From the NCBI GenBank assembly GCA_020091685.1, contig CM034607.1:24179253-24243252 (forward strand): a DNA stretch of 64,000 bases, written 5' to 3'. Each line of letters opens with the position of its first letter. Within the stretch, counting starts at the first letter, position 1. Origin of the DNA: Lutjanus erythropterus. Taxonomy: Eukaryota; Chordata; Actinopteri; Lutjaniformes; Lutjanidae. The notes beneath the pieces were generated by a model. That model was not told the origin of the DNA, searched no databases, and saw only the letters and a program-made list of their open reading frames with translations. A program made the position numbers and the translations under genes. Below, one piece after another: positions 34,980 through 47,799 of this stretch.

Positions 34980-35390
34980 AGGAAGTCCAAAGTAGGAAGC
35001 TAAGCAACGTACTGCTGTGGACAGAGTCGATAGCAACATGTACCTCGGCTATCTAAAAAAAAGGTCCACCTATATTTTTACGACTTTACCTCGCCTTCAG
35101 ACTGCCTTTTCCAACAGTAAACAGTTGTTATATGAGCAAATATCTTACCCCTCTCTCTTTCTGGGGGCTGATTACTGCACACAAGAACACACCTTTATGA
35201 CTTTATTCACTGATTTTAGTGAAACAGGATCATATTTCAGACTTTGCACACACTTCCCTGTGATGTCCTTCGGCCGCTCTGCCCCAGCTTTTGCCAATTT
35301 ACACTACAGAGTTTTCTGATTGCCAGGCAAATTTACATGTTGTTAGCAGCTACTTTAGACACTAGCTGACTAGTTAGCTCAGAGATCAGC
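34980..35390 (+). mobile_element. DNA-repeat remnant with duplicated 3' half, first copy
   Basis: The start CAGCAGGAAGTCC ... ACGTACTGCTGTGGACAGAG resembles a common percomorph repeat. The half from ATTACTGCACACAAGAACAC (35171) to TTAGCTCAGAGATC (35387) recurs about 340 bases later. Confidence 0.6.
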
Positions 35391-35507
35391 CTGGATATGT
35401 GAGACTACAGCACCTTGAGTACTTCTGGGCACCGTCTTAGCATGGAGAACAGTGATATGCTGTACTGAATGTGATTAATTTACTGTTTATCAGATGCAGA
35501 GTTTTGG

Positions 35508-35735
35508 GGATTACTGTGCACAAACACAAGTTCATAACTTTCTTAACAGATTTTGGTGAAAATGGATCATATATTATAGAGAAAATATTTTCTCGTTTTC
35601 TCTTTGATGTCCTCTGGCTGTTCTGCTTCAACTTTGGTTGATTTATGAAGTTTCCTGGCAGACAAAGTTTCACTTGTTAGCAGTTAGCTACTTAAGCTAC
35701 TAACTGCCAGTTAGCTCAGTTAGCCATGCAGCTGC
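35508..35735 (+). repeat. Second copy of the 35.2-kb repeat half
   Basis: ATTACTGTGCACAAACAC, GATTTTGGTGAAAATGGATC, GATGTCCTCTGGCTGTTCTG, TTGTTAGCAGTTAGCTAC parallel the first copy in order, at roughly 70 percent identity by eye. Confidence 0.75.
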
Positions 35736-37014
35736 CTCTGCGGGAGCTCAAACACCAGGGGAGTGCACGGCTAACTAGCATCAGCAGTTAGCTACATTAG
35801 CAACAAGTAAAGATACCTGCCCAGCAGAATTTTTATAAATCACAGAAAGGTGAGTGGCATCAGGGCATCAGAAAGAAAACCAGAAAATATGAAACATCAG
35901 GGACATGCTGAACACGAACATAATCTTCTGAGCAGAGCAGTCAAGCATATTGCATTTAGAGCAGTCTGAAATCTAAGCGTTTTGCTCACAGGAATCACTT
36001 CTACATAAGTTTACTTCATTATTTGACACACTGTCCATGTTTAATATGAACATGTGACATTGTAATATTATATATATGACAGAAAATTAAGAAAAGCTTA
36101 ATAGGTCCCTTTAAGAACATCACAAATGTCAAAAACTGTGATGGTTTGCAATTTTTCTGATAATACAGAAATGTTCTTAAACTTAAAAGAACATTATTTG
36201 GCCGTACAACATTTGTCATAAGTCTTTTTAATGAGGCCAGATTCCACGATTTCTGCAGTCCATCTGAGAACATAGAACACATATGCATCCACCCGGACCC
36301 TCCAAATAGATAATTAACCACGAATGTGTGGGGCAGAACCTTTTATATCGTGCGTAGCTTGTCTATCACACAACGGCACACAGGACACTGGAAACCAGCC
36401 AGCCTTTCAACACTATGTCCAGCCCCTGCTGCTTTAAACATGCAAGCTCTTTTTTTCCTTCCTTCCTCCCCACTGCTTCCCTTGCCATGGTGAGGGAGAC
36501 GTTTTGTACTAAACACCTTCACATGCTGTGCTCTGGCTGCCAGAAAAGCTCTCCATGCATGGCGATTGGCCCAGAATGATGGCCTCTGTAGGTCGTATTA
36601 AAAGGTCCAGAGTTGGCCTGTCAGTGCCACTTTTCAGATCCGACAAGCACCTTCCTCTGTTGGATGACCAAGAAGAGGAGGAGGACAATAGGTATAAATC
36701 CCCATGTTATAGTGATGAGTAGTACTCTACAAATGCTGCAGCAGGGTGGGCCAATTTAAGAGGTGATGACCCTGTTCTTTGGCAAGACTACACTGGGAAC
36801 CTCCTCTCAGGTCATAAATCAGCTTTTTTCTCTACCTTTGATAAAGAATATGCTTTTGATTTCAGTTATATGATGCTCTTAAGGGGATTGCAGCATGAAA
36901 AGACAATTGCAGAGAAAACTTTCAGCAGTATCTAAAAAAGTGACTTTACTAAATGAATTATGGTCTTGTCCACTAGCAAACTGAAGGGTGGGGCAGCTGT
37001 GACAGATAAAACAT
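35736..37014. other. Noncoding, no gene seen
   Basis: The frame at 36528-36722 encodes an acidic LLDDQEEEEDN stretch but matches no family I know. Nothing else recognised. Confidence 0.4.
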
Positions 37015-37640
37015 GACAGAAAGCCCTCTAGGGTGCCTTTCATTGGAGAAAACTTAATGAAATGGCCTTTCAGGTGCCTGCAATATGAGAGAATGTGGTG
37101 AAATGCCCTTTAGGGTGCCTTCCAGTGGATAAAATGTGGTCAAGTGCCATCTAAGTTGCCCCGCCATTGGAAAAATGTGGTCAAGTGCCCTCTAGGGTTC
37201 CCTACTGTTGGAGAAAATGTGGTGTAGTGCCTTCGAGGGAGCTTTCCATTGGAAAATGTGGTGAAGTGCCCTCTATGGTGCCCTTCCATTATATAAAATG
37301 TGATAAAGTGCCCTTTAGTTATCTTTCCATTGGAGAAAATGTGGTCAAGTGCCCTCTAGGATGCCTTCCATTGGAGGAAACATAGTTAAAAAAAAAAAAG
37401 GCCTATAGGGTACTTTCCATTGGAAAAAACATTGTCAACAAGTCCCCTCAAGGGTGTCTGTCCAGTGGAGACATTGTAGTGAAGTACCCTCTATGGTGCC
37501 CTTCCATTGGATAAAATTTAATAGAGTGCCCTTTAGCTGTCTTTCCATTGGAAGAAATGTGATGAAATGCTCTCTGGGGTGTCTTCCATCAGAGAAAACA
37601 TGGTGAAATAACCTCTATGGTGCCCTTCCAGTGAAGAGAG
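37015..37640 (+). repeat. ~42-bp minisatellite (about 14 units)
   Basis: Degenerate tandem units with consensus words TTCCATTGGAGAAAATGTGG and TCAAGTGCCCTCTAGGGTGCC. Unit length is 40-44 bases. The 72-codon frame at 37167-37385 crosses it and is an artefact. Confidence 0.92.
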
Positions 37641-40640
37641 TGTAATGCATGGCTGCTCTACATGCTTCTAAATGGTTAAACAGTTAAAGTACCCTGTGTG
37701 TTTTTATTTCAGAGGTGTAGTAGTTGTGGTACTTTAAGTCACATAATAAAACAGTTTTAATATAAAGCAGGTATTGGAACTGTTTCACCAGACATGTATC
37801 ACAACTTTCGGCGCACCAATGCATAAAGCTCTTGCCGTTTTTTTCCCACCCCTGTCCTTAAAACAGCCCGAGTCCTCCGATGGTTGTGAGTGTGTACCTT
37901 TAACCAGACCAGAGGAAAGAATGGGATATAGTTAGACAGATATAGTTACAATGGAGCTCTTAACCTCGGAGGAATTATGTGGTCATCGCTGTGATTTAAA
38001 AAGAGCTAAACCAGAAATGAGCTGAAAATAAAAAGACAAAAGCCTGACAGATCCTAGCGGTGTCCATTTTGGCTCCTCAAGCTCAGAATGCAGCTTCTCA
38101 GTCAAAAACTTAAGTTAGTTTCTGGGAAACTGGCGTGCTTCAGTTAGTGTTGTGCAAGTTTCAAAAACATCTAAAATAAAGGCTAAACATTCACTTCACA
38201 GAAAGAGGTGAAAAGCTAAGGATATTGTGTAAAGCTTTGTTAGATCACGCTTGGAATTTGTCTTTCGGACTTCCAGTTTTTGCCATGGAAAATCTGCGCA
38301 GAGGTATTTAGTACAAATGTAGAGCTGCTTGTTGGTATTCTTGGGTTGTTATATTTTATAATTGTTGCCATAACCAACAATGACTGCTCACCTTTCCCTG
38401 TGACTGCTACTTGAGTCCAAACTTAAATCCTCTTCAATCAAATTTTACTGTTTCTGTTCAGTGTCATTTCTGGTGAGAAAATAAATCTGTCATCTTTTTG
38501 TGGCTTTGGCCATTATTCCATCAGATTGGCCATCAGATTTTATAGCATTGCACTCATTAGAAAGGGTTTTCCTTTAATGGAAAATGAGCCGTTCGTGCCA
38601 CAACTATATACTATGCAAAAGAAATGTAGAAGTACATAATGTTACTCCTCTAATTGGAATTTGAATGGTAGTTGAGGTAATACTAGTATAATACTATTGT
38701 CAGTATTATGAATTGGACACAGACGAGGTAGAAAAATAAATGTGTGACCCAAAGCCTGTACTGGATTCAGAAGTACAACACTTTGTGAATGTTACATTGC
38801 TACTTTTAGCATTGCAAAATTTAACATTTTCACACCACACTTAACCTCCTGATTATCGACAGCATGTGCATAAAAAAATGTAATATGAAAATAGCCAAAC
38901 ATGTAAAGCCAAAGCACTTAACTTAAACAAATGTACTTAGTGACATCTAAAAACCAAGGACCCGGATCAATCAGCTCCTCTCTGTTACTCTTTACTTTAC
39001 TTTCAAGCCCCAGTAGTTTTACACCCTTAGTAAAGAAGGTGAAGGGCAAACCGATAAAGAGCAGGGAGGACGGTGCTGGGAAAAGCAACCAGTGGCCAGT
39101 CTGTAAGAAAGGGTAGCCAAGGGTCAAAGACCTATAAATAACACCAACAGGGGAAAAAACAGAAGAGCAGAACATGCACATTGGGCTGGTGTCTGCGTAT
39201 ACTGGATGCTGGTTTTCAGCATTTACAAGGTGTTTAATATCTGCAGTTAAGTTCCATTTATTGAATGACCTTTCTTATTGTCCCTCTGCACACGTATGAG
39301 CTGTAGCCTTGTTTTGCCCTGTCAACAATGATTGCCTAAAGTTTGTTTCATAAAGACGACCAAAATTTAAAACTACCAGTCAGACTTTAAAAAAGCAAAG
39401 GGACAAAACACACCAGTAAGAAGCCTGTTGTTTAACCAAATGCAATCAAGACTTTCCATGAAGTTGCGATTGTTTCTCTAAATCCGTCCAAAGATTACAA
39501 AGATGACAAAGATTACAAAGACCAAGATGAGGAAAATGTCACGCACGAGTTGTCTCAGTAGCTCTACCCCAGAGCAAAAATTTGCAGGATGGAGTGGGAA
39601 GAGGATTTTATATTAATGTGTGTTATCTCTCACTCCAACACACACACACAGCACTCAAGCACACACACATGCACATTTGGCACTGCAGCAAAAGGCTGGC
39701 GACGTGAGGATGAGCTCTCTGGCTGGAACCCGATTTGGCCGTCGATGGTGTCTTATGAGAGAGAGGAAATCAGTCTAAAAATAAAGATGTGAAACTCAGC
39801 TGGCTGCAGTGATCCAGTGCTGTGGTTTCCATGAAAACGTCAGCTAAACATTTCAGAAAGCCATTACGCAGCTAGTTTTATACAATATTTTACATAACTA
39901 CTGAATATTTACATCATATTTTGATCAAAGTAGTAAAGAATGACAAACCCAGTAGAACAACAACAAGAGTTCTAAAATGATTTAGAAGAAACTGCAATCA
40001 AGCCAATGCAGATGTTAATGTGACAAAGTTTTTGGCAAAGACAAAGTCACATGCAAGCTACAGCCGACTGACATTAAGAACCAGGACGATATGTGTCTCT
40101 GTTAAATGAATCTCCTGCACCCCGACCCAGTGGGTCAGTTTCCAGCAGAAAATAATTAGAGAACCACTGACTTATGACAGCAAGTACACAGCTATTCATA
40201 GGATCAAGGACAGTTTAACTTGGGGTCAGTGTTGGACATGTTATTCACAGAAGTAGATGGTGAAAGAGGTTTAATGTTGTTGTGTTGCTACTGAATTTTG
40301 AAGAAACTAGAATTACTGCCTTGTGGTTGTGTGCCTCCGCCAAACCAGTCAAATAACTAAGTTCCAGTTTACATCCATGTCTGTCCAGACTCATAATAGA
40401 GCCTATATGTAGTGAACACTTTGAAGGAACTTTATAAAAGGTATTAAATGTATTTTTTTATCACTATATGGCCTTTAGGTTTAATCCCGGGAAATCATCA
40501 AGGTCTCGTTTTCGTGAAAAATATTAATTCCTAATGGACATGTATGATTCCAGTGAATCATTTCCAGTGATAAACATGCTGTCTTCACTTAGAGAATATT
40601 TTTACAGAGGAGTACTGAGGACTGATACAGAGCTGAACAT
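37641..40640. other. Noncoding, no recognised element
   Basis: No exon or RNA gene recognised. Short ACACAC tracts lie near 39641-39668. Open frames at 38918-39181 and 39589-39792 are unlike known proteins. Confidence 0.4.
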
Positions 40641-40654
40641 CATGATGTCACAGT

Positions 40655-41010
40655 GAAGTTGACCTTTGACATCATCATTTTGTCCTATTAGATATGTGGG
40701 TGAATCTTTGACAAAATTAGCTTATGAAGTTATTGTAAGTAATTAGCCTGAGTTTGACTGAGTGGCTTTGACTTTTTACCACCAAAATCTAAGCAGTTTG
40801 TCCTTGAGTCCAAGTTGACGCTGGCACCAGATGTGATGAAATTCCCTCCAGGCATTACTAAGATATTGCATTCATGAGAATGGGAGGGACATGAGGTCAC
40901 GGTGACCTTTGACCACCAAAATTTAATCAGTCCATCCTTGATTTGTGTCAAGTTTAAAGCAATTCCCTCACGGCATCTTGAAGTATTGTTTTCACAAGAA
41001 TGGAATGACC
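40655..41010 (+). repeat. Diverged tandem repeat of ~100-140 bp (GACCTTTGACCACCAAAATC)
   Basis: The word GACCTTTGAC or its variant starts at 40661, 40763 and 40903. The latter two continue into CACCAAAATYTAA, CAGT, GTCCTTGA, AAATTCCCTC and TTCA(T/C)GAGAATGG. This is a common fish repeat that usually occurs in tandem. Confidence 0.7.
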
Positions 41011-41515
41011 TGAAAACATAATGCCTGCGGTCACGGCTGTCACCGGTGTGAATCCATTAAAAAAAGAGTTTTCAAGGCTTTTCAAAAATTCTGAATCACA
41101 GAGGTCCTTCTGCATACAGTCATGAGTGTTCATCATCAGGCTGATCCATCCAGTACTATGTGAGATTTACTGCAGACAAGCTTCAGATCCATTGGTCTCA
41201 ACACACACACCAACAAACATTCGAAAAATCACACGATTCACTCCAGGCAAGAGAGAAATAATTTAGCTAACTTTGATTAGCAATCTCAGTATTTTAATAC
41301 AGCTTTGTTAGCTGTCATTCTGATTGTCTGTTAAGTGTAAAAGTAAGAAAAATGTCACCAGACTGAAAGCCCATGTGTCCAACAGCCCTTGTAGTTTTTT
41401 GTCCTTAATGTCATATTGTATTCTAACATAACATATGTATTTTTGCAGCAACAAGCATTTGGAGCAATGACCATTTGTTTTTGGGGTGATGGGCTGTTGG
41501 ACAAATGGGTTTTTG

Positions 41516-41583
41516 GTCCACTGGGACATTTTCAGGATTGTTGGAGTTTCAGAAAAATACACCATTGAAACAATGGCATGACA
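41516..41583 (+). repeat. Dispersed 68-bp repeat, copy 1
   Basis: GTCCACTGGGACATTTTCAG ... AACAATGGCATG matches 43046-43113 at about 80 percent by eye, same orientation. Probably part of a longer decayed mobile element. Confidence 0.75.
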
Positions 41584-43045
41584 CCAGCTGTTGTGTGTGA
41601 GTTTATGCTACTGTGTAGACCAGACCACGTGGGAAACTAATCCATTAGGCCTACATTCTATACTAAATAAAGCAGTGAACAAAATAAGTGAAATATAAAC
41701 AGGGTTTTGCTGCACTAACTGTATTTTACAATTATTCAGACTTATCTCCATAATCGTGTTCACCCATGTGTTTGAGTGTGTATCTGTGTGCGTAGCTGTA
41801 ACTAAGTTCCCTGAAGTGCATGCAGTGTGTTACTGATGTGGTGTGTGGAGACTAGCACCCTCTTGTGATATCACCACAGCCTCGCTGTCACCTTGGAGCT
41901 GGATAAACGACCAGATGCAAACCAGCTTCTGCCTGGAAACTGAGAACTGTGATCCAGCACTGGCACTGCCGCCGAGCTGTTTGGTCTTTTGCCGTGGTGA
42001 TAATGTGCAGCCTCAAAGGCTCTGAGGGCAAACTGTGTGATTGTAGAGTGAACAAACTTTATCTCAAAGGAAAAATAAATGTCTCAGATAAGCAACAGTT
42101 CAGCTTGATTTGCTAATAAGTATTCAGAAAATGGCAAAAGTAGCAACACCAACATGTAAAAACACACAAGTAAAAGTCCTGCTTTAAAAATTTATGTAAA
42201 AGTCCAGTATCAACAGTAAATGCAACATTTTTTCTAAGCCTACTTTAGCCCACGTCCATATGACTAAAGTCTTAACAGCATTTTACTGTTCATGAGACCG
42301 CAAGAGATAAAAAAAAACAACAAAAAACCCAAAAAAAACAGTTAGCTATTGTGCTATTTCCTGACTATCTGATCAGGAGATGTCTAATGTTGAGTAATGG
42401 GAACTGTTAATGCTGATGGAATGAGTTAACAGTTTGAGTCAAGCATAGAACGCAGACATGGGGGCTTTTGCTGTACAGAAGTGGGCATGGTTTCATCTAG
42501 GTTGGATGGATAGACCCTGGGTGGAAAGCTTAAGTACCGAAGATTTTATTTAATTAGTAAGATTAGTAAAGAAATTACTAAATTAAATTAGTCCTGCTGC
42601 AGACAACTTCTAAGCCTCTACATGTTTCATGACATCGTGGTTCTGAACGAAGCCAAGTAATTCCTGAATGTAGCCTTGGTCGGTGGTGGCTATTGCATCC
42701 TTACAGGGACTGTCCATTGGTCCTCAAAACAAAAGCCCAGTCTGAAGACTCGTTGTTTGAAAAATACACACTTTGACTCTACCCTTTGCCCTTAATATCT
42801 TTGTGCATTTTGCCGCCCAAATGTCAGCTTATCTTTGTCAGTTGACCTTGGTCACCATGGCAACAATAATAAACAGGTGGTTAATATTGTGAAACTGTTG
42901 TAGTTTTGTTTGGTTAAGCGCAAAAAAAAGCTTTGCTAGGTTTAGGGAAAGATCATGGCTCTGGCTAAAATAAGTACGATAGTTACGTCAGTCAAGTTAG
43001 ATACGTAAGTTCTGAGTGATGGGTCTTCAGAGCAACTGTCTTTCA
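41584..43045. other. Noncoding, probable old repeat debris
   Basis: The part near 42895-42990 (GGTTAAGCGC, GCTAGGTTTAGGGAAAGATC, GGCTAAAATAAGTACGATAG) resembles a recurrent fish repeat module. No gene seen. Confidence 0.4.
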
Positions 43046-43113
43046 GTCCAGTGGGACATTTTTAGGACTGTTGGGGTTTCGGAAAAATGGGACCCTGGAA
43101 CAATGGCATGTCA
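43046..43113 (+). repeat. Dispersed 68-bp repeat, copy 2
   Basis: GTCCAGTGGGACATTTTTAG ... AACAATGGCATG, the partner of 41516-41583. Confidence 0.75.
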
Positions 43114-44574
43114 CTCGCCTCACACATCCAGTTACTGCACCAAGCTAGCACCGAATCGTCTGTCCAAAGACCAAACTGATACCGAACATCCATTAAACTA
43201 TTGTGTATACGCTTGGGATTAATAATACAGCTCATCGGCCAGTATGTTCACAGTCATAGATAGGTTCATGTCCATGCCTATTTTTAGACGAATTTGAATT
43301 TAAAAAGAAAAAAAAAATCAAAAATCTATCTAAGTAATTTGGAGGACCCCCTGGATGAACTCTGAGGACCCCTGGAGGTTCCGGCTCCCCTCTTGTTACT
43401 GAGAAAATAGTCACACTGCTTTCTAGCACTGTATTTTATAATTTTTCTGTTTTGTTGTGTGTCGATGCATGTACATTTGCTTACAATCACAAGTAGAAGG
43501 TCTCTGTAAAGCCCCCCCTCATGGGGCCCTGGTGTCACTGAGGTGACAGGAGATTATACCCACACTCACTGCCAAGTGTGTGGAAGAACAACTCTTTTAA
43601 TTGTGTTTCATATCTGCTGAAAGGTGTCAGGACAGAGCAGCATGACTGTCTTTTCATTCCTTTACACCCTCTATTTATACCAGCCACTGACAGCTGTACG
43701 CTGCAGCAGATCTGGACAGCACATGGAACCTATTCCGACAGGTCGGGAACAACCGGATGCCAGACCCCTGCCCACCGTGATCCCAACACTACGGATTAAT
43801 TGATTCTCAAATATTGATATAGTCCCGGTTTTATGCCTCATGTAAAAGTGAGACCTTCTCTACAACATCCTCATCAGTTTGAATTGCACCTGCGGGACTT
43901 AGGAACTAATTTCTCAGCGGTTACAATAAAAATAAAGTAAATAAAAAACACACTATCAGCCATCATGTTTCATTAAGACATGCTTCCTTTTTATTTCCCA
44001 AATAACAGACTTCAATGACCAATTTATCATAATTTATCTAGGAAGTTACGTTGTGTTAACAGACCACCCTTCTGCATGTGTTTCTTCGGGAGATCCTGAG
44101 ATGTCCGTGTTTATCTGTAATTATACAATGGCTTTCACAGCTGCTTGGTATTATGCTCAATTTCTTGCACAAGCCTTGATATGAGCCCACTGCTCCATGC
44201 CACACTCCACCTATACAGTGATATATTTGATTTGGCATTGGGATGCACACAACTGTCTGCTTGACATCTCTAATGTGACAGGAAAAGCTGAACACGCGCC
44301 AATGAGCTCGCTCAGTGTCAGCGTGATCGATGAAAAGAGGTTTAGCAAAAGATTTTCGCTCTAATTGCCGAGCGGTCCCTTGTCTCTGCCAACATGGTGT
44401 GTGTCTGCGCATGTAACCGTGAGTAAATGTGATTAATCTGAAAACCAACTCGCTCCCCTGAGTGGTCCTTAATAAATCTGACCTCAATTTAGCGGTTTAG
44501 TCCGGAGAGCTGCTTCATTTCATTCCAGTGTTGTGTTTTACTCCCTCTTCTCTTGACCACACATACCTGAGCCA
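43114..44574. promoter_or_regulatory. Repeat-poor noncoding block, candidate conserved segment
   Basis: From about 43980 to 44480 the sequence is unique-looking, with balanced composition (TTATCATAATTTATCTAGG; TTATCTGTAATTATACAATG; GCGTGATCGATGAAAAGAGG). The 143-codon minus-strand frame at 44056-44487 matches no family known to me. It may be a conserved noncoding element. Confidence 0.25.
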
Positions 44575-45759
44575 CACTCTCAGAAATAAAGGTTCCCCCT
44601 GAAGGGCTGAGGTTCTACCCAGAAACATTTACCTCTGAATAACCCCTTTTTTTGAAGAAAGGATTCATCAAGCGTTCTTTGACAGACTAAGGGTTCCATT
44701 AAGAACCCTTTTTCAAAGAAAGTCTTCTTCAAGGACTGTTGAAAACGTTCAGAGCATTTCCACCAGAAATATATTGGTTGAGAACCCAAAATGCTGGTTC
44801 CTAGCTGGAACTAAAGGATAAGATTGAACAGATTGGGTTCAAGAACCAGAGCTAATTTGGTGGAAAATGGCTATGGGTGGATTCTAGATAAAACTCTTGG
44901 AACACAAAAGGGATCCCTGTAGAACTCCCTTGGTGGGTTCTCAATAATACCCTTGAAATATAAAAGAGTTCTCATTATAACCACCTGGGTGGGTTCTACA
45001 TACAAAATTTGGAAAACAAAAGGGTTCTCAGTAGAACACTCTGAGTGGGTTCTTGATTAAATCCTTGGAATAAAAAAGAGTTCTTGTTATAACCCCCTGG
45101 GTAGGTTTTAGATAAAACCCTTGGAATAGAAATGGGTTCTCTCCAGAACTCCATGGGTTCTAGATAAAACCTTAGGAATACAAAAGGGTTCTCTGTAGAA
45201 CTTTGAGTGGGTTCTAGGTAAAATCATTTAAATATAAAAAGGTTCGCATTATAACCACCTGGATGGGTTCTAAATAAAACCCTTGGAATACAAAGGGGTT
45301 CTCTGTAGAACCCCTTGGGTGGGTTCCGGACAAAATCCTTGAAATCTAAAAGAGTTCTCAGTAGAACCCTCTGTGTGGGTTTTTGATAAAATCCTTGAAA
45401 TAAAAAAAGAGTTCTCGTTATAACCCCCTGGGTGGGTTCTAGACAAAATTCTTGAAATCAAAGAGAGTTCTCAGAAGATCCCCTTGGGCGGACTCTTGTT
45501 AGCACCATAAGAAGAAAGAACAGTTTTTGATAGAACACCCAGAAAGGGTTCTGGGTGGAACCATTACATCATAGAAGGGCTTTCTCACAGATGGTTCTAG
45601 GTATAACCCTTCATGTTGACTTCTAGGTAAAACTCCCTGAAAGGATTCCAAGTGGAACCTTTATAATACATTCCACTAGGAACCAAAAAAGGGTTCTCCT
45701 ATGGGGACAAGCTGAAGAACCCCTTATGATTTTAGTTAGCACCTTCATTTCTCAGAGTG
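44575..45759 (+). mobile_element. CACT-ended element with 57-bp internal repeats, copy C
   Basis: Ends are CACTCTCAGAAATAAAGG and CTTCATTTCTCAGAGTG, good inverted repeats and the clearest ends of the family. The 5' module contains a perfect 8-bp hairpin (AAGGGTTC/GAACCCTT, 44689-44710). About twelve 57-bp units follow (GGGTTCTAGATAAAACCCTT, GGAATACAAAAGGGTTCTC, GTAGAACCCC). The 3' module GGGTTCTCCTATGGGGACAA is shared with copies A and D. The minus-strand frame at 45270-45461 reads three 19-residue repeats. Confidence 0.8.
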
Positions 45760-47799
45760 TGTGTCTGAAAGTTTCCAGGCTTATTACCACCATGTCTCTC
45801 CTGAGTGTCCTGTACTCGACTGGAGAGATGGCATCTGTGTTGAAAGGATATTTCTGCCCTGGTGAGTTGAATGGGCTCTTTGTGCAGCCGCCTCAAACCT
45901 GCGTTCTGCAGAGTGTCACAAAAAGTGCTGCTCATGTCCTTATCTGAAAATGGACAGAAATGAGTTCCAGACTTTTCCAAGAAAAGTGTGCTATCTTAGA
46001 TCTTGTAGGTGATTTGTCATCCCTTTGAAGGCCACTTTTAAATTCTGGCATCATGTTTAAAAATATTGTCATTGTGACTCACTCTGTTAGCGCTGAAGAA
46101 AAAGCTGCAAATTACATTTTCATTTGAGTTTGTGTGGTTTGAAATCAGATGGCTTGCAGTGATAGGGCTATAAGTAAAGTTTTCCGTCATTAAAAGCTCG
46201 TGTAGCACGTCATTCTAAGAGCCTCTCGAGTGAACATAATATTCAACATTTATAATTCATTGTCCTCTTTTGCCCTGGGAATTCAGCTTTATTTTACATG
46301 GAAAAAAAATCAGCTTTCATCAAGACATAAAACTTTGTAATCCTCTCTTTCCACATTGGCAGACAAACTGAAGTAACAGCAGTTTCACCCCTGTTTGCAC
46401 CTCTGAATGCTCACTGAAGACTCTGAATATTAAGAACATAGTTAGTCCTGAAAAGGCCTCAGAGCTCATTGCACAACTGTAATAAAACGTGCAGCTAAAT
46501 GAAGACATAAAAAGATGAAGTCAAATCAGCTTCAGTCTTAACTCTCTAGACTCCATAGTACCTGGATTATTTTAAAATAATTCCCAGTGTATTAATACAT
46601 GGGAAGAACATCCTATGCTTTGTGCTGTAGATACTGTAAAATGACCCAGACTGGGAATATTCACTGTAATGGTGATATCTGTAATTTTTTTCTGAGGTTA
46701 GTAAACAGCGGGACCTCCTGGGTGCTGTTTTCTGTGAGGAAGGAAGTGTCTGGACACTTGACCACATTGTAACTTTTCCACCTATAAAACTTTCTCATAT
46801 AAGTTGCCAAAAACAACAAACAAAGAACCAGAGTCCTCCGCCAAAAATGTTGTGCAATGGATAAAAAATATATTAATTCATTTTTAACTGTCCCATCACC
46901 CATCAATTCAAATTAACTGTGGACGGGCAGCCAGTGAGAACAATAATATAACACATACAAAACAATAATAATATGTATCTTAAAGATGTTTTTCCCTGGA
47001 GAAATTAGAAATGAAAATGATTGTGCAGTCTTTTTAACATTTGTATCCACAAATACAGTAATCAAACAATGGAACACCACTTTTTGATTTGACAGGGTTA
47101 CCTGACAGGATAGCTCACAGCTAAAAGTGATGACATAAAGGCAAAAAGAGCCAGTGGGCAATACCAAACTGTGGACAAAGACCATCAGAGGCCAAGTCGG
47201 ACATTTGGGAGGAATTTGGTGCACTAAAAGACTACTACTACTTGTAAAATGTTCCAAAAAGTGTTAGCTTTTGATAGCCAGAAGCTAGGCTTCTTGTCAC
47301 TATGGAAACACATTGTCAATTGCAGCAGCACAGGCGCTGCGCCAACTGAGAAAACAGTTCTCCGTTCAATCACAGGCGCGGGTTGGATCGAGGACTGACC
47401 AGGCTGTGAAATTTTCACATATAAATTCAGTGATTTTTCTCATATAAATTGCTGGAAACTGCAACATTACTGTTACATGTTTATTATAATATTGACTTGA
47501 AGTTACAGTCTCTTCTTTTAAGCAGACTGAAATTCATTTCATCACATCGACTTACAGCAGTTGTAGTGTTACTGTAGTGTTTAAACTGAAAGCAAATTTG
47601 GTTTATAAAGAAAAAAATGCTTAACTGAGTTATTTTATTCATTTAGTTATAAATAAAGTATTGTATAAATAGTTGAGTAAATGGTTAAAATAATCTGCTC
47701 AGAATACTGTTAAGGTAAACAGTCATAAATGACATATTGAAGATAAACAAGCATTAACTGAACTAGGTCAAAACCTGCATAGCATGGCTTTAATGTCTG
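45760..47799. other. Noncoding, no recognised element
   Basis: No exon or RNA gene recognised; several 60-114 codon frames have no known domains. Confidence 0.45.

Noticed and set aside
36528..36722. 64-codon frame with an acidic tail near a GT as a possible exon
   Set aside because: No recognisable domain, no acceptor-donor pair of good quality and no partner exon.
37167..37385. Cysteine-containing repeat protein (72 codons)
   Set aside because: It lies entirely in the 42-bp minisatellite, whose units vary in length and shift frame.
39493..39522. Sequence encoding a FLAG-like DYKDDK peptide, suggesting vector contamination
   Set aside because: It is a short chance repeat of GATTACAAAG-type words in ordinary noncoding DNA; the full tag is not present and no vector sequence surrounds it.
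44056..44487. 143-codon minus-strand frame as a gene
   Set aside because: Composition is not protein-like, no domain is recognised, and no splice structure supports it; kept only as a candidate noncoding element.
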